Assembly (NCBI GenBank): GCA_029933225.1
Contig: JAOZOO010000025.1
Span: 1-33,290 of the forward strand
Origin: Bacteroidales bacterium
GTDB taxonomy: Bacteria; Bacteroidota; Bacteroidia; Bacteroidales; F082
DNA length: 33,290 bases
Direction of reading: 5' to 3'
Below, one piece after another: positions 15,118 to 25,006 of the stretch (positions within the stretch are counted from its first letter, which is position 1; each line of letters opens with the position of its first letter). The translations under genes and the position numbers were made by a program. Under the pieces are notes generated by a model. The model saw nothing but the letters and a program-made list of their open reading frames with translations, searched no databases and was not told the DNA's origin.

Positions 15118-15174
15118 GGAAGATTTCGTTTAAAAGTTATGAGTTATGTGTTGAGGAGTTAAGAGTTAGGTAAC

Positions 15175-15213
15175 AAACACCTTCCAGAGTGCGAAGCTCC
15201 TGGAAGAGTGTTT
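15175..15213 (+). repeat. Dispersed 39-base hairpin repeat, copy 1
   Basis: AAACACCTTCCAGAG...CTCCTGGAAGAGTGTTT matches 31895-31933 at 35 of 39 positions. CTTCCAG(G)AG pairs with CTCCTGGAAG, and the outer AAACAC pairs with GTGTTT. The differences from copy 2 lie in the inner stem, and each copy keeps its own pairing. Confidence 0.75.
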
Positions 15214-15424
15214 CTAATGAGGAAAGAGTTAAGTCTTGAAGAGTTATGGTGTTAAACATTGTTTTTGTGGATTCCCGTCTGACGGGATTATCCTTGTGGA
15301 TGAAATCGGAAAAATTTTTTGTGAAAAAAGATCGATTTCAAATCCCGGCCAGCGATGAGACGAATTAATATAAATAGCCGCAAACCTGCTCGCCGCTTAG
15401 CTATGGCAGGCGGGTGCATAAATG

Positions 15425-15446
15425 GATTTTTCGCTTGCGAAAAATC
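15425..15446. repeat. Palindrome with 10-base arms
   Basis: GATTTTTCGC (15425-15434) pairs perfectly with GCGAAAAATC (15437-15446) around a 2-base loop. No terminator T-tract follows on either side. Confidence 0.7.
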
Positions 15447-15502
15447 TGAATTCGTGTAATTCGTGCAATTCGATGATGAAAATATAAACGATGATGAGAA
15501 AA

Positions 15503-15528
15503 ACCGTTATTGGCGGGACACCAACAAC
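15503..15528 (+). repeat. Dispersed repeat family, short relative C
   Basis: GTTATTGGCGGGACACCAACAAC shares the TTGGCGGG(G)AC core with copies A (9522) and B (32232). Here it is itself palindromic (GTTaTTGG with CCAAcAAC, one mismatch). Confidence 0.45.
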
Positions 15529-15809
15529 AGTGTGCATTATGGTTTGACAAATTAACGTCTAAAGCAGGTTTAGTATCTTTATTTTATTGCGCTTAAGTAC
15601 CATGCATAACATATTCAGAATGAGATATAAAAAGACCATAAACTCGGTTCCATTAACCCCATGCAACACTTATCAACAAAATCAGAAAAAATTCTGTGTT
15701 AATAAGTTTTCACCACCGGGGCGAAAAATAAATAACAATTGTTTTTCAATTTTTTAGCCGATTTTATTTTCCAAAAAACAGCCGAAAAACGCAACATTTT
15801 GTTAACAAT

Positions 15810-15849
15810 GTGGTAAAAGGTGGTAAAAGATGTTAATTTGTGGTAAAAA
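15810..15849 (+). promoter_or_regulatory. Probable MraZ operator: four units with 10-base period
   Basis: Consecutive 10-base units are GTGGTAAAAG (15810-15819), GTGGTAAAAG (15820-15829), the degenerate ATGTTAATTT (15830-15839) and GTGGTAAAAA (15840-15849). MraZ binds G-rich direct repeats spaced one helical turn apart in front of its own gene, and these repeats end 36 bases before mraZ. A weaker promoter pair, TTTG (15837-15840) and TATATTTA (15856-15863), overlaps or follows the last unit, consistent with repression by MraZ. Confidence 0.75.
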
Positions 15850-15885
15850 TGTTTATATATTTACGCCATAATTCCGTGTAATTAA

Positions 15886-16347
15886 ATGCTTAACATATTA
15901 GGAACATACGAGTGCAAGGTAGATGCCAAGGGACGGCTCATGTTTCCTGTGGCATTTAAGAACCAGATGGGCGATGAAATTAAGCAGGGATTCGTGATCA
16001 AACGCAGCATTTTCAAGAAGTGTCTTGAGCTTTTCCCAGTCTCCCAGTGGCGTGATGAATCAAGAATGGTCAGCCGGCTGAATATGTTCAAAAAGAAAAA
16101 CGCGGAATTTGTAACCAAGTTTATGGCCGGTGTTAAGCCGGTGGAGTTGGATGGTTCGGGCAGGTTACTGATCCCAAGGGACCTGTTGAAATATGGCGGA
16201 ATCACAAAAGAGATCGTATTAACCTCGGTAGTCAACAGAATTGAAATCTGGGACAAAGAGCTTTATGAAAAAGCTGTTGACTACGATCCTGATGACTTCG
16301 CTAACCTGGCCGAAGATGTAATGGGTGATTTGGAAAACGATCAATAA
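15886..16347 (+). CDS. mraZ: Transcriptional regulator MraZ
   Basis: The product has 153 residues with two AbrB/SpoVT-like swapped-hairpin domains: GTYECKVDAKGRLMFPVAFK at residues 6-25 and GVKPVELDGSGRLLIPRDL near 81-99. The paired D-x-K/S-G-R-L motif is diagnostic. MraZ forms ring-shaped oligomers that bind direct repeats upstream of the dcw operon and tune its transcription. The ATG at 15886 lies 36 bases after the repeat operator. It is the first gene of the cluster, with rsmH following after 4 bases. Confidence 0.95.
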   Translation: MLNILGTYECKVDAKGRLMFPVAFKNQMGDEIKQGFVIKRSIFKKCLELFPVSQWRDESRMVSRLNMFKKKNAEFVTKFMAGVKPVELDGSGRLLIPRDLLKYGGITKEIVLTSVVNRIEIWDKELYEKAVDYDPDDFANLAEDVMGDLENDQ

Positions 16348-16351
16348 GCAG

Positions 16352-17245
16352 ATGTATCACATACCGGTTTTACTCAGTCAAAGTGTTGACGGGCTCAATA
16401 TTAAGCCTGATGGTACTTATGTGGATGCCACCTTCGGCGGAGGGGGGCATTCCCGTGAGATACTTAAGCGGTTGAATAACGGCCGCCTTTTTGCTTTTGA
16501 CCAGGATAGTGATGCCCTGCAGAATGTTCCCGATGACGACCGTTTTGTTTTGATCAAATCCAATTTCAGGTTCATCAAAAATTTCCTCCGTCTTCATGAT
16601 GCCATGCCGGCGGACGGTATTCTGGCAGACCTCGGCATCTCATCACACCAGATCGATGTGCCCGAAAGGGGTTTCTCTTCCCGTTTTGATGCTCTGCTCG
16701 ACATGCGGATGGACAGAGACCAGGAACTGACGGCTGCAAATATTGTAAATGAATATGACGAACAGGACCTTTCAAAGCTGTTTAGAAAATACGGGGAGAT
16801 AAAAAACAGCGGTTGTGTATCACGTGCCATAGTCAGGACACGCGAAAAAGAAAGGATCAAAACCACATTTCAACTTGCAGAAGCTGTTCGCTCCTGTTTT
16901 CCGCCTGCCAGGTTTAACAAATCGATGGCGAAGGTTTTTCAGGCATTGCGCATTGAAGTGAATGACGAACTGGGTGCCCTCGAGGAATTTTTGTTGCAAA
17001 CACCCGGAGTTCTGAAAGAGGGCGGGCGGCTGGTTGTGATCGCTTACCATTCGCTGGAAGACCGGCTGGTCAAGAACTTCATGAAATCGGGAAACCTGGA
17101 AGGAAAGGTGGAAAAGGATTTTTACGGCAACCCAATCCTGACTTTTAAGGTGCTGACCGGAAAACCCATCGTTCCCGGCGAAGAAGAAATAAAAATGAAT
17201 AAACGTGCACGCAGTGCTAAATTACGAATTGCGGAAAAGATATAA
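16352..17245 (+). CDS. rsmH: 16S rRNA (cytosine1402-N4)-methyltransferase RsmH
   Basis: The product has 297 residues from the ATG at 16352 (MYHIPVLLSQSVDGL); an in-frame GTG nine codons earlier lies inside mraZ and is rejected. The SAM-binding motif DATFGGGGHSREIL is at about 24-37, with ADLGISSHQID, RMDRDQELTA, RIEVNDELGALEEFL and the C-terminal YHSLEDRLVKNF, all standard for MraW/RsmH. It N4-methylates C1402 in the ribosomal decoding centre using SAM. It is the second gene of the dcw cluster, and its stop touches the next start without a gap. Confidence 0.96.
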   Translation: MYHIPVLLSQSVDGLNIKPDGTYVDATFGGGGHSREILKRLNNGRLFAFDQDSDALQNVPDDDRFVLIKSNFRFIKNFLRLHDAMPADGILADLGISSHQIDVPERGFSSRFDALLDMRMDRDQELTAANIVNEYDEQDLSKLFRKYGEIKNSGCVSRAIVRTREKERIKTTFQLAEAVRSCFPPARFNKSMAKVFQALRIEVNDELGALEEFLLQTPGVLKEGGRLVVIAYHSLEDRLVKNFMKSGNLEGKVEKDFYGNPILTFKVLTGKPIVPGEEEIKMNKRARSAKLRIAEKI

Positions 17246-17644
17246 ATGACACCGAACAAAAACATAAGGAAAGAAACCGAACCCGTTAGAACCAGGAACT
17301 ATACCGGTACCGCCGGTAAAAAAGTGGGTACGGCTTTTAAAAAAGTGCTGGGCGGCGAGATCATTGGCTCCGGCACCTTCCGGTTTTTCCCTTTCCTCGT
17401 TTTTGTGGCGTTTCTGGCATTTGTCTATATAGCGAACAACTATCTCGCCGAAGACAGGATACGAAAGATCAACCGGCTAACAAAAGAGCTCAAAGAAATT
17501 CGTTACGAATTCATTAACACCAAATCAAAACTGGGCGAACTCAGCAAACAATCTAAACTGGCTACCAAATTAGAATCAAGGGGAATCAAGGAAAGTACCG
17601 AACCGATTAAAACAATAAAGGCAGTTCAGGATAAAGATGAATAG
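17246..17644 (+). CDS. ftsL: FtsL-like division protein
   Basis: This 132-residue protein has a basic cytoplasmic N-terminus (1-45), one membrane segment (about 46-64, RFFPFLVFVAFLAFVYIAN) and a predicted coiled coil (about 68-105, DRIRKINRLTKELKEIRYEF). Sequence identity in this family is low, but topology, size and position between rsmH and ftsI match the Bacteroidota FtsL-like proteins. These pair with FtsB/DivIC and FtsQ to activate FtsWI at the septum. The start abuts the rsmH stop and the 3' end overlaps ftsI by 8 bases. The long N-terminal tail is typical of the phylum. Confidence 0.85.
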   Translation: MTPNKNIRKETEPVRTRNYTGTAGKKVGTAFKKVLGGEIIGSGTFRFFPFLVFVAFLAFVYIANNYLAEDRIRKINRLTKELKEIRYEFINTKSKLGELSKQSKLATKLESRGIKESTEPIKTIKAVQDKDE

Positions 17645-19763
17645 CGTTGAGTTGAAAAATATCAAAAAGGACATTTTGCGGCGGGTTTACCTCGTCTATT
17701 TCTTTGTATTGCTATTCGGGATATTCATTGTCGGAAAGATCATCTACATCCAGATAAAGGAAGGTGACGAACTCCGGGCGCTGGCGGAAACACAGGAGTT
17801 AAGAATTTTTACCATCGAGGCCAACCGGGGTAACATTCTCGATGATAACGGAAATCTGCTGGCTACGTCGGTTCCTGTCTTTGAAATCAGAATGGACGTG
17901 GCCTCACCCAATATACCCGATGCCTATTTTAATGCCAATGTGGATGCGCTTGCGGCCGGCCTTGCAAGCATAATCGGGCAAAAAACAAAAAGCCAGTATA
18001 AGAACATCCTGATAAGGAACCGGCAAAAAGGCAGACGATATGTCTGGCTGGGTAGTAAAGTAACTTATGACCAACTGAAAAAATTGAGAACGCTGCCCAT
18101 ATTCAACCGGGGCAGGAATGCAGGAGGGTTGATCGTTAACCAAACACCGCGGCGTGAACTGCCGTTCAAAGAGCTGGCGGCAAGAACCATTGGATTTGAA
18201 AGCGGAAATAAAAAATACCTCGTGGGACTTGAAGGCGCCTATTCTGATATTTTAAGCGGTAAAAACGGGCAACAGGTCAAACGCAGGATCAACCACGGCG
18301 ACTGGGTTCCCGTTTATGATGAGAACGATGTGGAACCTCGTGACGGCCTTGATTTACAGACAACTATAGACGTCAATATACAGGACATTGCCGAAACCGC
18401 CCTGCTGCGGCAGTTGCTGAATCACAAAGCTTTCCAGGGATGTGCTGTGGTGATGGAGGTAAAGACCGGAAAGATAAAAGCCATTGCCAACCTCACCTAC
18501 GACAGCACTGACGGCAAATACAAAGAATCATACAATTACGCCATCGGGGCAAGTATCGAACCCGGTTCCACTTTTAAGCTGCCCAACATTCTTGTGGCCA
18601 TCGAAAAAGGAAATGTGAAGCTCACCGACAGCGTGATCACAGGTGTAGGATTTGATGTCATTCACGGTGTTCCGGTTCAGGATGTTCACAAAATCAAAAA
18701 TGGCCGTATCACCGTCCGCGATGTCTTTGAGCATTCTTCCAATGTCGGCATGGCCAAGATCATTACACGGACATTTGATGAAAACCCGAAAGTTTACACG
18801 GATGCGCTTTACGAGATGGGCCTCAATCGTCCTCTGGGTCTGGATATCAAAGGGGAAGGCAAACCCCTGATCAAAAATCCGGATGACGATGACTGGTGGG
18901 GAACTACCTTAACGGTCATGGCTTACGGCTATGAAATACGCCAGACCCCATTGCAGACACTCACTTTTTATAATGCCATAGCCAACGACGGGAAAATGGT
19001 CAAACCCCGTTTTGTGGAGGCCGTCAAAATGGGAGACGATATCAAAGAGCAGTTTGATACGGAAGTGATCAACCCGCAGGTGGTCTCACCCGAGACGGTG
19101 GAAATCGCACAGTCATTGCTCAAAGGCGTGGTTTCGGAAGGCACGGCCCGAAATGCTTTTAAACATTGCCGGTATGCTGTTGCAGGTAAAACGGGCACGG
19201 CAAAGATCGCAACGGGTGGAAAATACAGACGGAACTACAATGCCACCTTCGTGGGCTATTTCCCGGCAGATGATCCGAAATATTCATGCATCGTCACCGT
19301 CAACCGGCCCACCAACGGAAAATATTATGGAGGCAGTGTGGCGGCTCCCGCTTTCAGAGAGATTTCCGATAAGCTTTACGCAACGACCATAGCGCTGCAT
19401 TTTGATAACCAGCTGGCTAACGTGGATGTGCCGCCACCTTTGCCGGAAGACCCTGTGGCTTATGATGATCTGGAAGACATATACGCAGAACTCAATATCA
19501 AAACCGATGATGTTGTCGGAGACGAAGAATGGGTGGTGGGTACCGGAGAGGAAGAGAAGGTAGTTATCGAACCTGTTGATTTTAACGAAAATGTTGTCCC
19601 TGATGTACGGGGGATGAAAGCCAAAGATGCTGTTTACCTGCTGGAAAACAAAGGATTGAAAACCCGCATTTCGGGAAGAGGATTTGTCAGGACGCAGTCT
19701 GTTAAACCCGGCACACCCCTGACAAAAGGACGAGTAATTGACCTGCAACTTGCTGTTTATTAA
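17637..19763 (+). CDS. ftsI: Division transpeptidase FtsI/PBP3 with PASTA domain
   Basis: The 708-residue class B penicillin-binding protein has a membrane anchor at about 17-39 and a dimerisation/pedestal region containing EANRGNILDDNGNLLATS. The transpeptidase domain has active-site S311-T-F-K314, S367-S-N369 and K518-T-G520. A C-terminal PASTA domain lies at about 640-708 (VVPDVRGMKAKDAVYLLENKGL). It cross-links septal peptidoglycan and works with FtsW. The PASTA extension is normal for Bacteroidota FtsI. An acidic linker (about 595-635, rich in D/E) joins the two. It overlaps ftsL by 8 bases. Confidence 0.96.
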   Translation: MNSVELKNIKKDILRRVYLVYFFVLLFGIFIVGKIIYIQIKEGDELRALAETQELRIFTIEANRGNILDDNGNLLATSVPVFEIRMDVASPNIPDAYFNANVDALAAGLASIIGQKTKSQYKNILIRNRQKGRRYVWLGSKVTYDQLKKLRTLPIFNRGRNAGGLIVNQTPRRELPFKELAARTIGFESGNKKYLVGLEGAYSDILSGKNGQQVKRRINHGDWVPVYDENDVEPRDGLDLQTTIDVNIQDIAETALLRQLLNHKAFQGCAVVMEVKTGKIKAIANLTYDSTDGKYKESYNYAIGASIEPGSTFKLPNILVAIEKGNVKLTDSVITGVGFDVIHGVPVQDVHKIKNGRITVRDVFEHSSNVGMAKIITRTFDENPKVYTDALYEMGLNRPLGLDIKGEGKPLIKNPDDDDWWGTTLTVMAYGYEIRQTPLQTLTFYNAIANDGKMVKPRFVEAVKMGDDIKEQFDTEVINPQVVSPETVEIAQSLLKGVVSEGTARNAFKHCRYAVAGKTGTAKIATGGKYRRNYNATFVGYFPADDPKYSCIVTVNRPTNGKYYGGSVAAPAFREISDKLYATTIALHFDNQLANVDVPPPLPEDPVAYDDLEDIYAELNIKTDDVVGDEEWVVGTGEEEKVVIEPVDFNENVVPDVRGMKAKDAVYLLENKGLKTRISGRGFVRTQSVKPGTPLTKGRVIDLQLAVY

Positions 19764-19769
19764 AACGAA

Positions 19770-21233
19770 TTGAAGTTGAAGAAACTGAACGACATATTGA
19801 ACGAAGTAAAGGTGCTGGAGATTTCAGGCAGCCCTAACCGTGAGATCGGCAATATCGCCTTTGATTCAAGGCAGGTGGGCAGGGGAGATGTCTTCGTCGC
19901 TGTTTCGGGAACACAGGTTGACGGTCATCTTTTCATTCCGCAGGCCGAAGAAAAAGGATGCACTGTTGTGGTTTGCGAACAATTCCCCGAAAACCTTTCT
20001 TCAGATGTCACTTATATCAAAGTCCGCAACTCTGCCGAAGCTCTGGGACAATTGGCATCGGCATTTTACGACCATCCTTCCCGTTCACTCAAACTTGTCG
20101 GCGTAACCGGCACCAACGGAAAAACTACGACCGTCACCTTGCTTTACGATCTGTTTGAAGATTTGGGATACAAGGCGGGAATGCTTTCCACCGTGCTGAA
20201 CAGGATACATCAAACCCTTGTTCCGGCCACGCACACCACGCCGGATGCTTTGCAGATCAACCGGCTTTTGAAACAAATGGCGGACGAAGGATGCGAATTT
20301 GTGTTCATGGAAGTCAGCTCACACGCCATTGAACAAAACAGGATAGCCGGATTGCAGTTTGCGGGAGCAGTATTTACAAACATAACGCACGACCATCTGG
20401 ATTATCATAAAACCTTCAAGGATTATCTCGAAGCAAAAAAGAAACTGTTTAACGGATTGCCCGAAACGGCATTTGCACTTACCAATGCCGATGACCGCAA
20501 CGGGAAAGTCATGTTGCAGAATACAAAGGCAAAAAAATACACTTACGGGCTGAAAAGCATGGCAGATTTCAAAGCGAAGGTGATTGAGAATCATTTTGAC
20601 GGACTGGTGATGGTCGTGGACGGTGAAGAGTTCGGTGCTATGCTTCCCGGCGAATTTAATGCTTATAACCTGCTGGCGGCATACGCTACTGCACGTCTGC
20701 TGGGACAGGACAAGACCGAAGTACTGGTGTCGCTGAGCAAGGCCCGCGGCGCCGAAGGACGTTTCGACATTGTCCGCTCCAAAAACAACATCACCGGCAT
20801 CATTGACTATGCCCACACGCCGGATGCATTGAAAAACGTGCTGGAAACCATCAATAAATTACGGACGCACAATGAGCAGCTCATCACGGTCGTTGGCGCC
20901 GGTGGTGACCGGGACAAGGAGAAACGGCCCAAAATGGCGTGGGTTGTTTCCCGGTTGAGCGACCGGGTGATCCTCACTTCCGACAATCCGCGTTCTGAAG
21001 AGCCGGAGCAGATCATCGAGGACATGCGGCAGGGCATTGACCCGGCAAGAAGCGGAAGGACCATGATCATCGTCAACCGTGAGGAAGCCATCAAAACGGC
21101 GGTGAACCTGGCCCGGCCAGGCGATCTGATACTTGTTGCAGGCAAAGGTCATGAGAAATACCAGGAGATCAAAGGGGTGAAGCATCATTTTGATGACAGG
21201 GAAATTTTAACGGAATATCTACAAACCATATAG
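19770..21233 (+). CDS. murE: UDP-MurNAc-tripeptide ligase MurE (meso-DAP type)
   Basis: The product has 487 residues. No ATG fits; TTG at 19770 (or the TTG at 19776) is the likely start, 6 bases after the ftsI stop. The ATP-binding motif GTNGKT is at 114-119, the [11 protein letters not shown] block near 180 is intact, and DNPR at 405-408 is the motif that selects meso-diaminopimelate rather than lysine. The enzyme adds the third residue of the stem peptide to UDP-MurNAc-L-Ala-D-Glu in the cytoplasm. A single base separates it from mraY. Confidence 0.95.
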   Translation: MKLKKLNDILNEVKVLEISGSPNREIGNIAFDSRQVGRGDVFVAVSGTQVDGHLFIPQAEEKGCTVVVCEQFPENLSSDVTYIKVRNSAEALGQLASAFYDHPSRSLKLVGVTGTNGKTTTVTLLYDLFEDLGYKAGMLSTVLNRIHQTLVPATHTTPDALQINRLLKQMADEGCEFVFMEVSSHAIEQNRIAGLQFAGAVFTNITHDHLDYHKTFKDYLEAKKKLFNGLPETAFALTNADDRNGKVMLQNTKAKKYTYGLKSMADFKAKVIENHFDGLVMVVDGEEFGAMLPGEFNAYNLLAAYATARLLGQDKTEVLVSLSKARGAEGRFDIVRSKNNITGIIDYAHTPDALKNVLETINKLRTHNEQLITVVGAGGDRDKEKRPKMAWVVSRLSDRVILTSDNPRSEEPEQIIEDMRQGIDPARSGRTMIIVNREEAIKTAVNLARPGDLILVAGKGHEKYQEIKGVKHHFDDREILTEYLQTI

Positions 21234-21234
21234 G

Positions 21235-22473
21235 ATGTTTTATTATTTGTTCAAATACCTTGATGAAGCGTACAACCTGCCCGGGGCAGGCGTGTTTCAG
21301 TACCTGTCGTTCAGGGCTGCCATGGCCGTGATCACTTCCCTGATTATCAGTCTGCTGTTTGGCAAACGGTGGATCCGTTACCTGAACCGTAAACAGGTAG
21401 GTGAAACCATTCGTGACCTGGGACTGGAAGGACAACTCGAAAAACAGGGAACCCCCACCATGGGCGGACTCATTATCCTGGCTTCCATATTTGTTCCGGC
21501 GCTGCTTTTTGCCCGTCTTGATAACATCTACATTTTAATGATGCTGTTCACAACAGTGTGGCTTGGTATGCTCGGGTTTGCCGATGATTACATCAAGGTT
21601 TTCAAAAAGAACAAAGAAGGACTGAACGGAAAATATAAAGTTGCCGGGCAGATCATCCTCGGGCTGGTGATCGGGATGGTCATGTATTTTAACCCCGACG
21701 TCGTAGTCCGTGAAAAACAGAAACCGGCAGAGAATGTAGTGGTTATGATGGATACCGGCGGGCCGTCTTCCAGCTTCTCGGTGGATGAACCCCGGTCACT
21801 GAAAACCACAATCCCGTTTTTCAAAAACAATGAATTTGACTATGCCGACCTGCTGAAATGGATCGGGCCCGGGTATGAAAAATGGGCATTCCTGATCTTT
21901 ATCCCTATCGTTATTTTTATCATCGTTGCCGTATCAAACGGCGCCAATCTGACAGATGGAATGGACGGCCTGGCGACGGGGACATCATCCATCATCGGGC
22001 TGACACTCGGCATCCTGGCATGGGTGTCGGGTAACATCATTTTTGCCGATTACCTCAACATCATGTATTTGCCCGATGTGGGTGAACTTTCGATTTTTAT
22101 CAGCGCCTTTGTTGGTGCAACCATTGGCTTTTTATGGTTCAATGCCTATCCGGCACAGGTATTCATGGGCGACACGGGCAGCCTGTCACTCGGTGGCATC
22201 ATTGCCGTGTTTGCCATCATCATCAGGAAAGAATTGCTGATCCCCATTCTTTGCGGAATCTTTCTTGCAGAAAGTCTCTCGGTCATTTTGCAGGTCAGCT
22301 ATTTTAAATACACAAAAAGAAAATACGGTGAGGGCCGGCGGATTTTTAAAATGTCACCACTTCACCATCATTATCAGAAGAAAGGATATCCCGAGCCGAA
22401 GATCGTGCTCCGGTTTTTTATTGTGGGGATCATTCTTTCGGTAGTCACACTGGTCACACTTAAACTACGCTAA
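21235..22473 (+). CDS. mraY: Phospho-MurNAc-pentapeptide transferase MraY
   Basis: The 412-residue polytopic membrane enzyme transfers phospho-MurNAc-pentapeptide to undecaprenyl phosphate, making lipid I. Motifs are GTPTMGG near 74, the catalytic [12 protein letters not shown] near 118, [12 protein letters not shown] near 240, [12 protein letters not shown] near 312 and the HHHYQKKG loop near 379. It is about 50 residues longer than the E. coli enzyme because of a soluble insertion at roughly 153-218 ([17 protein letters not shown] to the GPGYEKW boundary), a known feature of Bacteroidota MraY. Confidence 0.96.
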   Translation: MFYYLFKYLDEAYNLPGAGVFQYLSFRAAMAVITSLIISLLFGKRWIRYLNRKQVGETIRDLGLEGQLEKQGTPTMGGLIILASIFVPALLFARLDNIYILMMLFTTVWLGMLGFADDYIKVFKKNKEGLNGKYKVAGQIILGLVIGMVMYFNPDVVVREKQKPAENVVVMMDTGGPSSSFSVDEPRSLKTTIPFFKNNEFDYADLLKWIGPGYEKWAFLIFIPIVIFIIVAVSNGANLTDGMDGLATGTSSIIGLTLGILAWVSGNIIFADYLNIMYLPDVGELSIFISAFVGATIGFLWFNAYPAQVFMGDTGSLSLGGIIAVFAIIIRKELLIPILCGIFLAESLSVILQVSYFKYTKRKYGEGRRIFKMSPLHHHYQKKGYPEPKIVLRFFIVGIILSVVTLVTLKLR

Positions 22474-22488
22474 CGATGAAAAACGGTC

Positions 22489-23835
22489 ATGAAGCAAAAC
22501 ATGAAAATAACAATACTGGGCGGTGGCGAAAGCGGAACGGGTGCGGCAATACTGGCGAAGAAAAAGGGCTTTGATGTTTTTTTAAGTGACAACGGAGCTA
22601 TAAAAGATAAATATAAAAGCGTTCTTAAAAATTTTGAAATTGGTTTTGAAGAAAACGGACATACGTTCGACCGGATACTGGATGCTGACCTGGTGATCAA
22701 AAGCCCGGGCATTCCGGAAAATGTTCCGGTGGTGAAAATGTTCAGGGAGAAAGGTGTTCCGGTGATCTCGGAAATTGAATTCGCCGGACGGTACACGCAG
22801 GCAAAGAAAATTTGCATCACCGGTAGCAACGGAAAGACCACAACTACATTGTTGTTGCACCACATCCTGGAAAATGCAGGGCTGAACGTCGGACTGGCGG
22901 GAAATGTGGGGAACAGTTTTGCCTGGCAGGTGGCCACACGAGACTTTGATGTGTATGTGCTCGAAATAAGCAGTTTCCAGTTAGACGGCATGTTTGATTT
23001 CAAGGCGGATATTGCCATACTGATGAACATTACACCCGACCACCTCGACAGGTATGAAGGCAGTTTTGAGAAGTATGCCCAATCGAAATTCCGCATCATT
23101 CAAAACCAGACGGAAAACGACGCATTGATCTATTGCTACGATGATCCCGTGATCACACAGCGGATCAATGCAGAAAATCAAAGAATGCAACTGTTTCCTT
23201 TCAGTCTCATGGAGATAGAATTTGAACAGGGCGCATTCCTTAAAAATGAAAACATAATCATTAAAACCCATAATAAACCATTCATTATGACTTTGGAACA
23301 ATTAGCATTACAGGGGAAACACAACATCTACAATTCAATGGCAGCAGGGATTGCAGCACGGCTGATGGACATCAGAAACGATTCCATCAAGCAAAGTCTG
23401 TCGGATTTTCACAACATCCCGCACCGCCTCGAATATGTAGCGAGTGTGCATGGTATCACTTTTATCAATGATTCAAAAGCTACCAATCTGAATTCCACCT
23501 GGTATGCTTTGGAATATCTCGACAAACCCATTGTGTGGATTGCCGGGGGAATTGACAAAGGCAACGATTATTCCATGATCAGCGACCTGGTTAAAGAAAA
23601 AGTGAAAGCCATTGTTTGTCTCGGTGTGAATAATCAAAAGCTGTTTGAAGCTTTCGACAAAAAGGTGGAGACCATGGTTGAGACAACCACGATGGAGCAG
23701 GCTGTTATTTCGGCATATCATCTGTCCAAAAAAGGGGATGTTGTTTTGCTGTCGCCGGCCTGTGCCAGCTTCGACCTGTTCGAAAATTATGAAGACCGTG
23801 GAAATCAGTTTAAAGAACATGTAAGGGCATTATAA
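22489..23835 (+). CDS. murD: UDP-MurNAc-L-Ala D-glutamate ligase MurD
   Basis: The product has 448 residues from the ATG at 22489 (a second ATG at 22501 is also possible). The N-terminal UMP-binding domain begins ITILGGGESGTGAAILA, the ATP motif GSNGKTTTT is near 111, the NITPDHLDRY metal-binding block near 180, and FINDSKATNLNS near 322. Order and length are normal. It adds D-glutamate to UDP-MurNAc-L-Ala. It follows mraY by 15 bases and precedes ftsW by 1 base. Confidence 0.96.
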   Translation: MKQNMKITILGGGESGTGAAILAKKKGFDVFLSDNGAIKDKYKSVLKNFEIGFEENGHTFDRILDADLVIKSPGIPENVPVVKMFREKGVPVISEIEFAGRYTQAKKICITGSNGKTTTTLLLHHILENAGLNVGLAGNVGNSFAWQVATRDFDVYVLEISSFQLDGMFDFKADIAILMNITPDHLDRYEGSFEKYAQSKFRIIQNQTENDALIYCYDDPVITQRINAENQRMQLFPFSLMEIEFEQGAFLKNENIIIKTHNKPFIMTLEQLALQGKHNIYNSMAAGIAARLMDIRNDSIKQSLSDFHNIPHRLEYVASVHGITFINDSKATNLNSTWYALEYLDKPIVWIAGGIDKGNDYSMISDLVKEKVKAIVCLGVNNQKLFEAFDKKVETMVETTTMEQAVISAYHLSKKGDVVLLSPACASFDLFENYEDRGNQFKEHVRAL

Positions 23836-23836
23836 A

Positions 23837-25006
23837 ATGAACAGTATCTTGAGCAGAATAAAAGGGGATAAAGTGATCTGGGCCGTAGTGTTCCTGCTGT
23901 CGCTGCTGTCGTTTCTGGCGGTTTACAGCTCTACGGGAACGCTGGCTTACCGGTATCACGGGGGCAATACGGAATATTATATGTTCAAGCACGCGATTAT
24001 CCTGATCCTCGGTTTGCTGCTCATGTATTTTGCTCACCTCGTCAAATACACCTATTACTCGCGCATTTTCCAGATCGCCCTATACATTGCCGTTCCGTTG
24101 CTGCTCATCACCTTAATTTTCGGGTTGAACCTGAATGAAGCCAAGCGCGTACTTCCCCTGCCTTTTAACCTTACGTTCCAGACATCCGACCTTGCCAAGA
24201 TCACGCTCATCATCTACCTCGCCCGTGTGCTTTCAAAAAAACAGGATGAGATCAATGATTTTAAGTCTGCATTTTTGTCGCTCATGCTTCCCGTTCTGAT
24301 CGTCACGGGTCTGATCCTTCCGGCGAACTTCTCCACGGCAGCATTGCTGTTTTCCATATCGCTGGTTCTGATTTTCATCGGCAGGGTCAGGATCAAATAC
24401 ATCATGGGCATGGTTGGCATCGGAGTGCTTGTTTTGGTTCTCGCTGTGGGTGTGCTGGCACTGATGCCTTCCGAAAAACAGGGGCGTCTGTCCACATGGA
24501 AAGCCAGGGTCGAACGGTTTGTTAACGGAAACGAAGAACCTGATTATCAGACCCAACAAGCAAAAATAGCCATTGCCACGGGAGGTATTCTCGGAAAAAT
24601 GCCCGGCAACAGTACGCAGCGGAATTTTCTGCCGCATCCTTATTCCGATTTCATTTTTGCCATTATCGTTGAAGAATACGGTGTTGTGGGGGGCGCATTT
24701 TTGGTATTGCTGTACCTGATATTGTTTTTCAGGGCAGTGCGGATCGTGACGCAGGCGCCCGGAACATTCGGGGCGCTCCTGACATTCGGGGTAGCCTTCA
24801 GCCTGGTTTTCCAGGCCATGATCAACATGGGGGTGGCGGTGAACTTGTTGCCTGTTACCGGACAACCGCTGCCGCTGGTTAGTATGGGCGGGACTTCCAT
24901 CTGGTTTACCAGCCTGTCCATCGGAATCATTCTGAGTGTGAGTAAAGAAATTGATAAACAAAAACAAGAACAGGTTGAACAAGCCATAGACATTGCCAAT
25001 GCCTGA
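23837..25006 (+). CDS. ftsW: Septal peptidoglycan glycosyltransferase FtsW
   Basis: The 389-residue SEDS-family integral membrane protein has about ten hydrophobic helices. Diagnostic parts are the VYSSTGTLAYR loop after helix 1, a large extracytoplasmic loop with STQRNFLPHPYSDFIFAI containing the conserved catalytic aspartate, EEYGVVGG, and the final GQPLPLVSMGGTSIW. FtsW polymerises lipid II at the septum together with FtsI. The family also contains RodA, but the position between murD and murG supports FtsW. It overlaps murG by 8 bases. Confidence 0.95.
   Translation: MNSILSRIKGDKVIWAVVFLLSLLSFLAVYSSTGTLAYRYHGGNTEYYMFKHAIILILGLLLMYFAHLVKYTYYSRIFQIALYIAVPLLLITLIFGLNLNEAKRVLPLPFNLTFQTSDLAKITLIIYLARVLSKKQDEINDFKSAFLSLMLPVLIVTGLILPANFSTAALLFSISLVLIFIGRVRIKYIMGMVGIGVLVLVLAVGVLALMPSEKQGRLSTWKARVERFVNGNEEPDYQTQQAKIAIATGGILGKMPGNSTQRNFLPHPYSDFIFAIIVEEYGVVGGAFLVLLYLILFFRAVRIVTQAPGTFGALLTFGVAFSLVFQAMINMGVAVNLLPVTGQPLPLVSMGGTSIWFTSLSIGIILSVSKEIDKQKQEQVEQAIDIANA

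Larger units (their letters stand above)
15106..15885. other. 780-base gap with repeats and the dcw control region
   Basis: No gene is seen. Contents in order: the glsA-like -7 element (15110-15117), a dispersed hairpin repeat (15175-15213), the palindrome TCCCGT-CTG-ACGGGA (15273-15287), the palindrome GATTTTTCGC-TT-GCGAAAAATC (15425-15446), a related copy of the TTGGCGGG repeat (15503-15528), an AT-rich stretch, then the MraZ-type operator (15810-15849). Confidence 0.7.

Noticed and set aside
14272-15162. 296-codon plus-strand frame opposite the glsA-like gene
   Set aside because: It mirrors a recognised acyltransferase and shows no recognisable protein features of its own.
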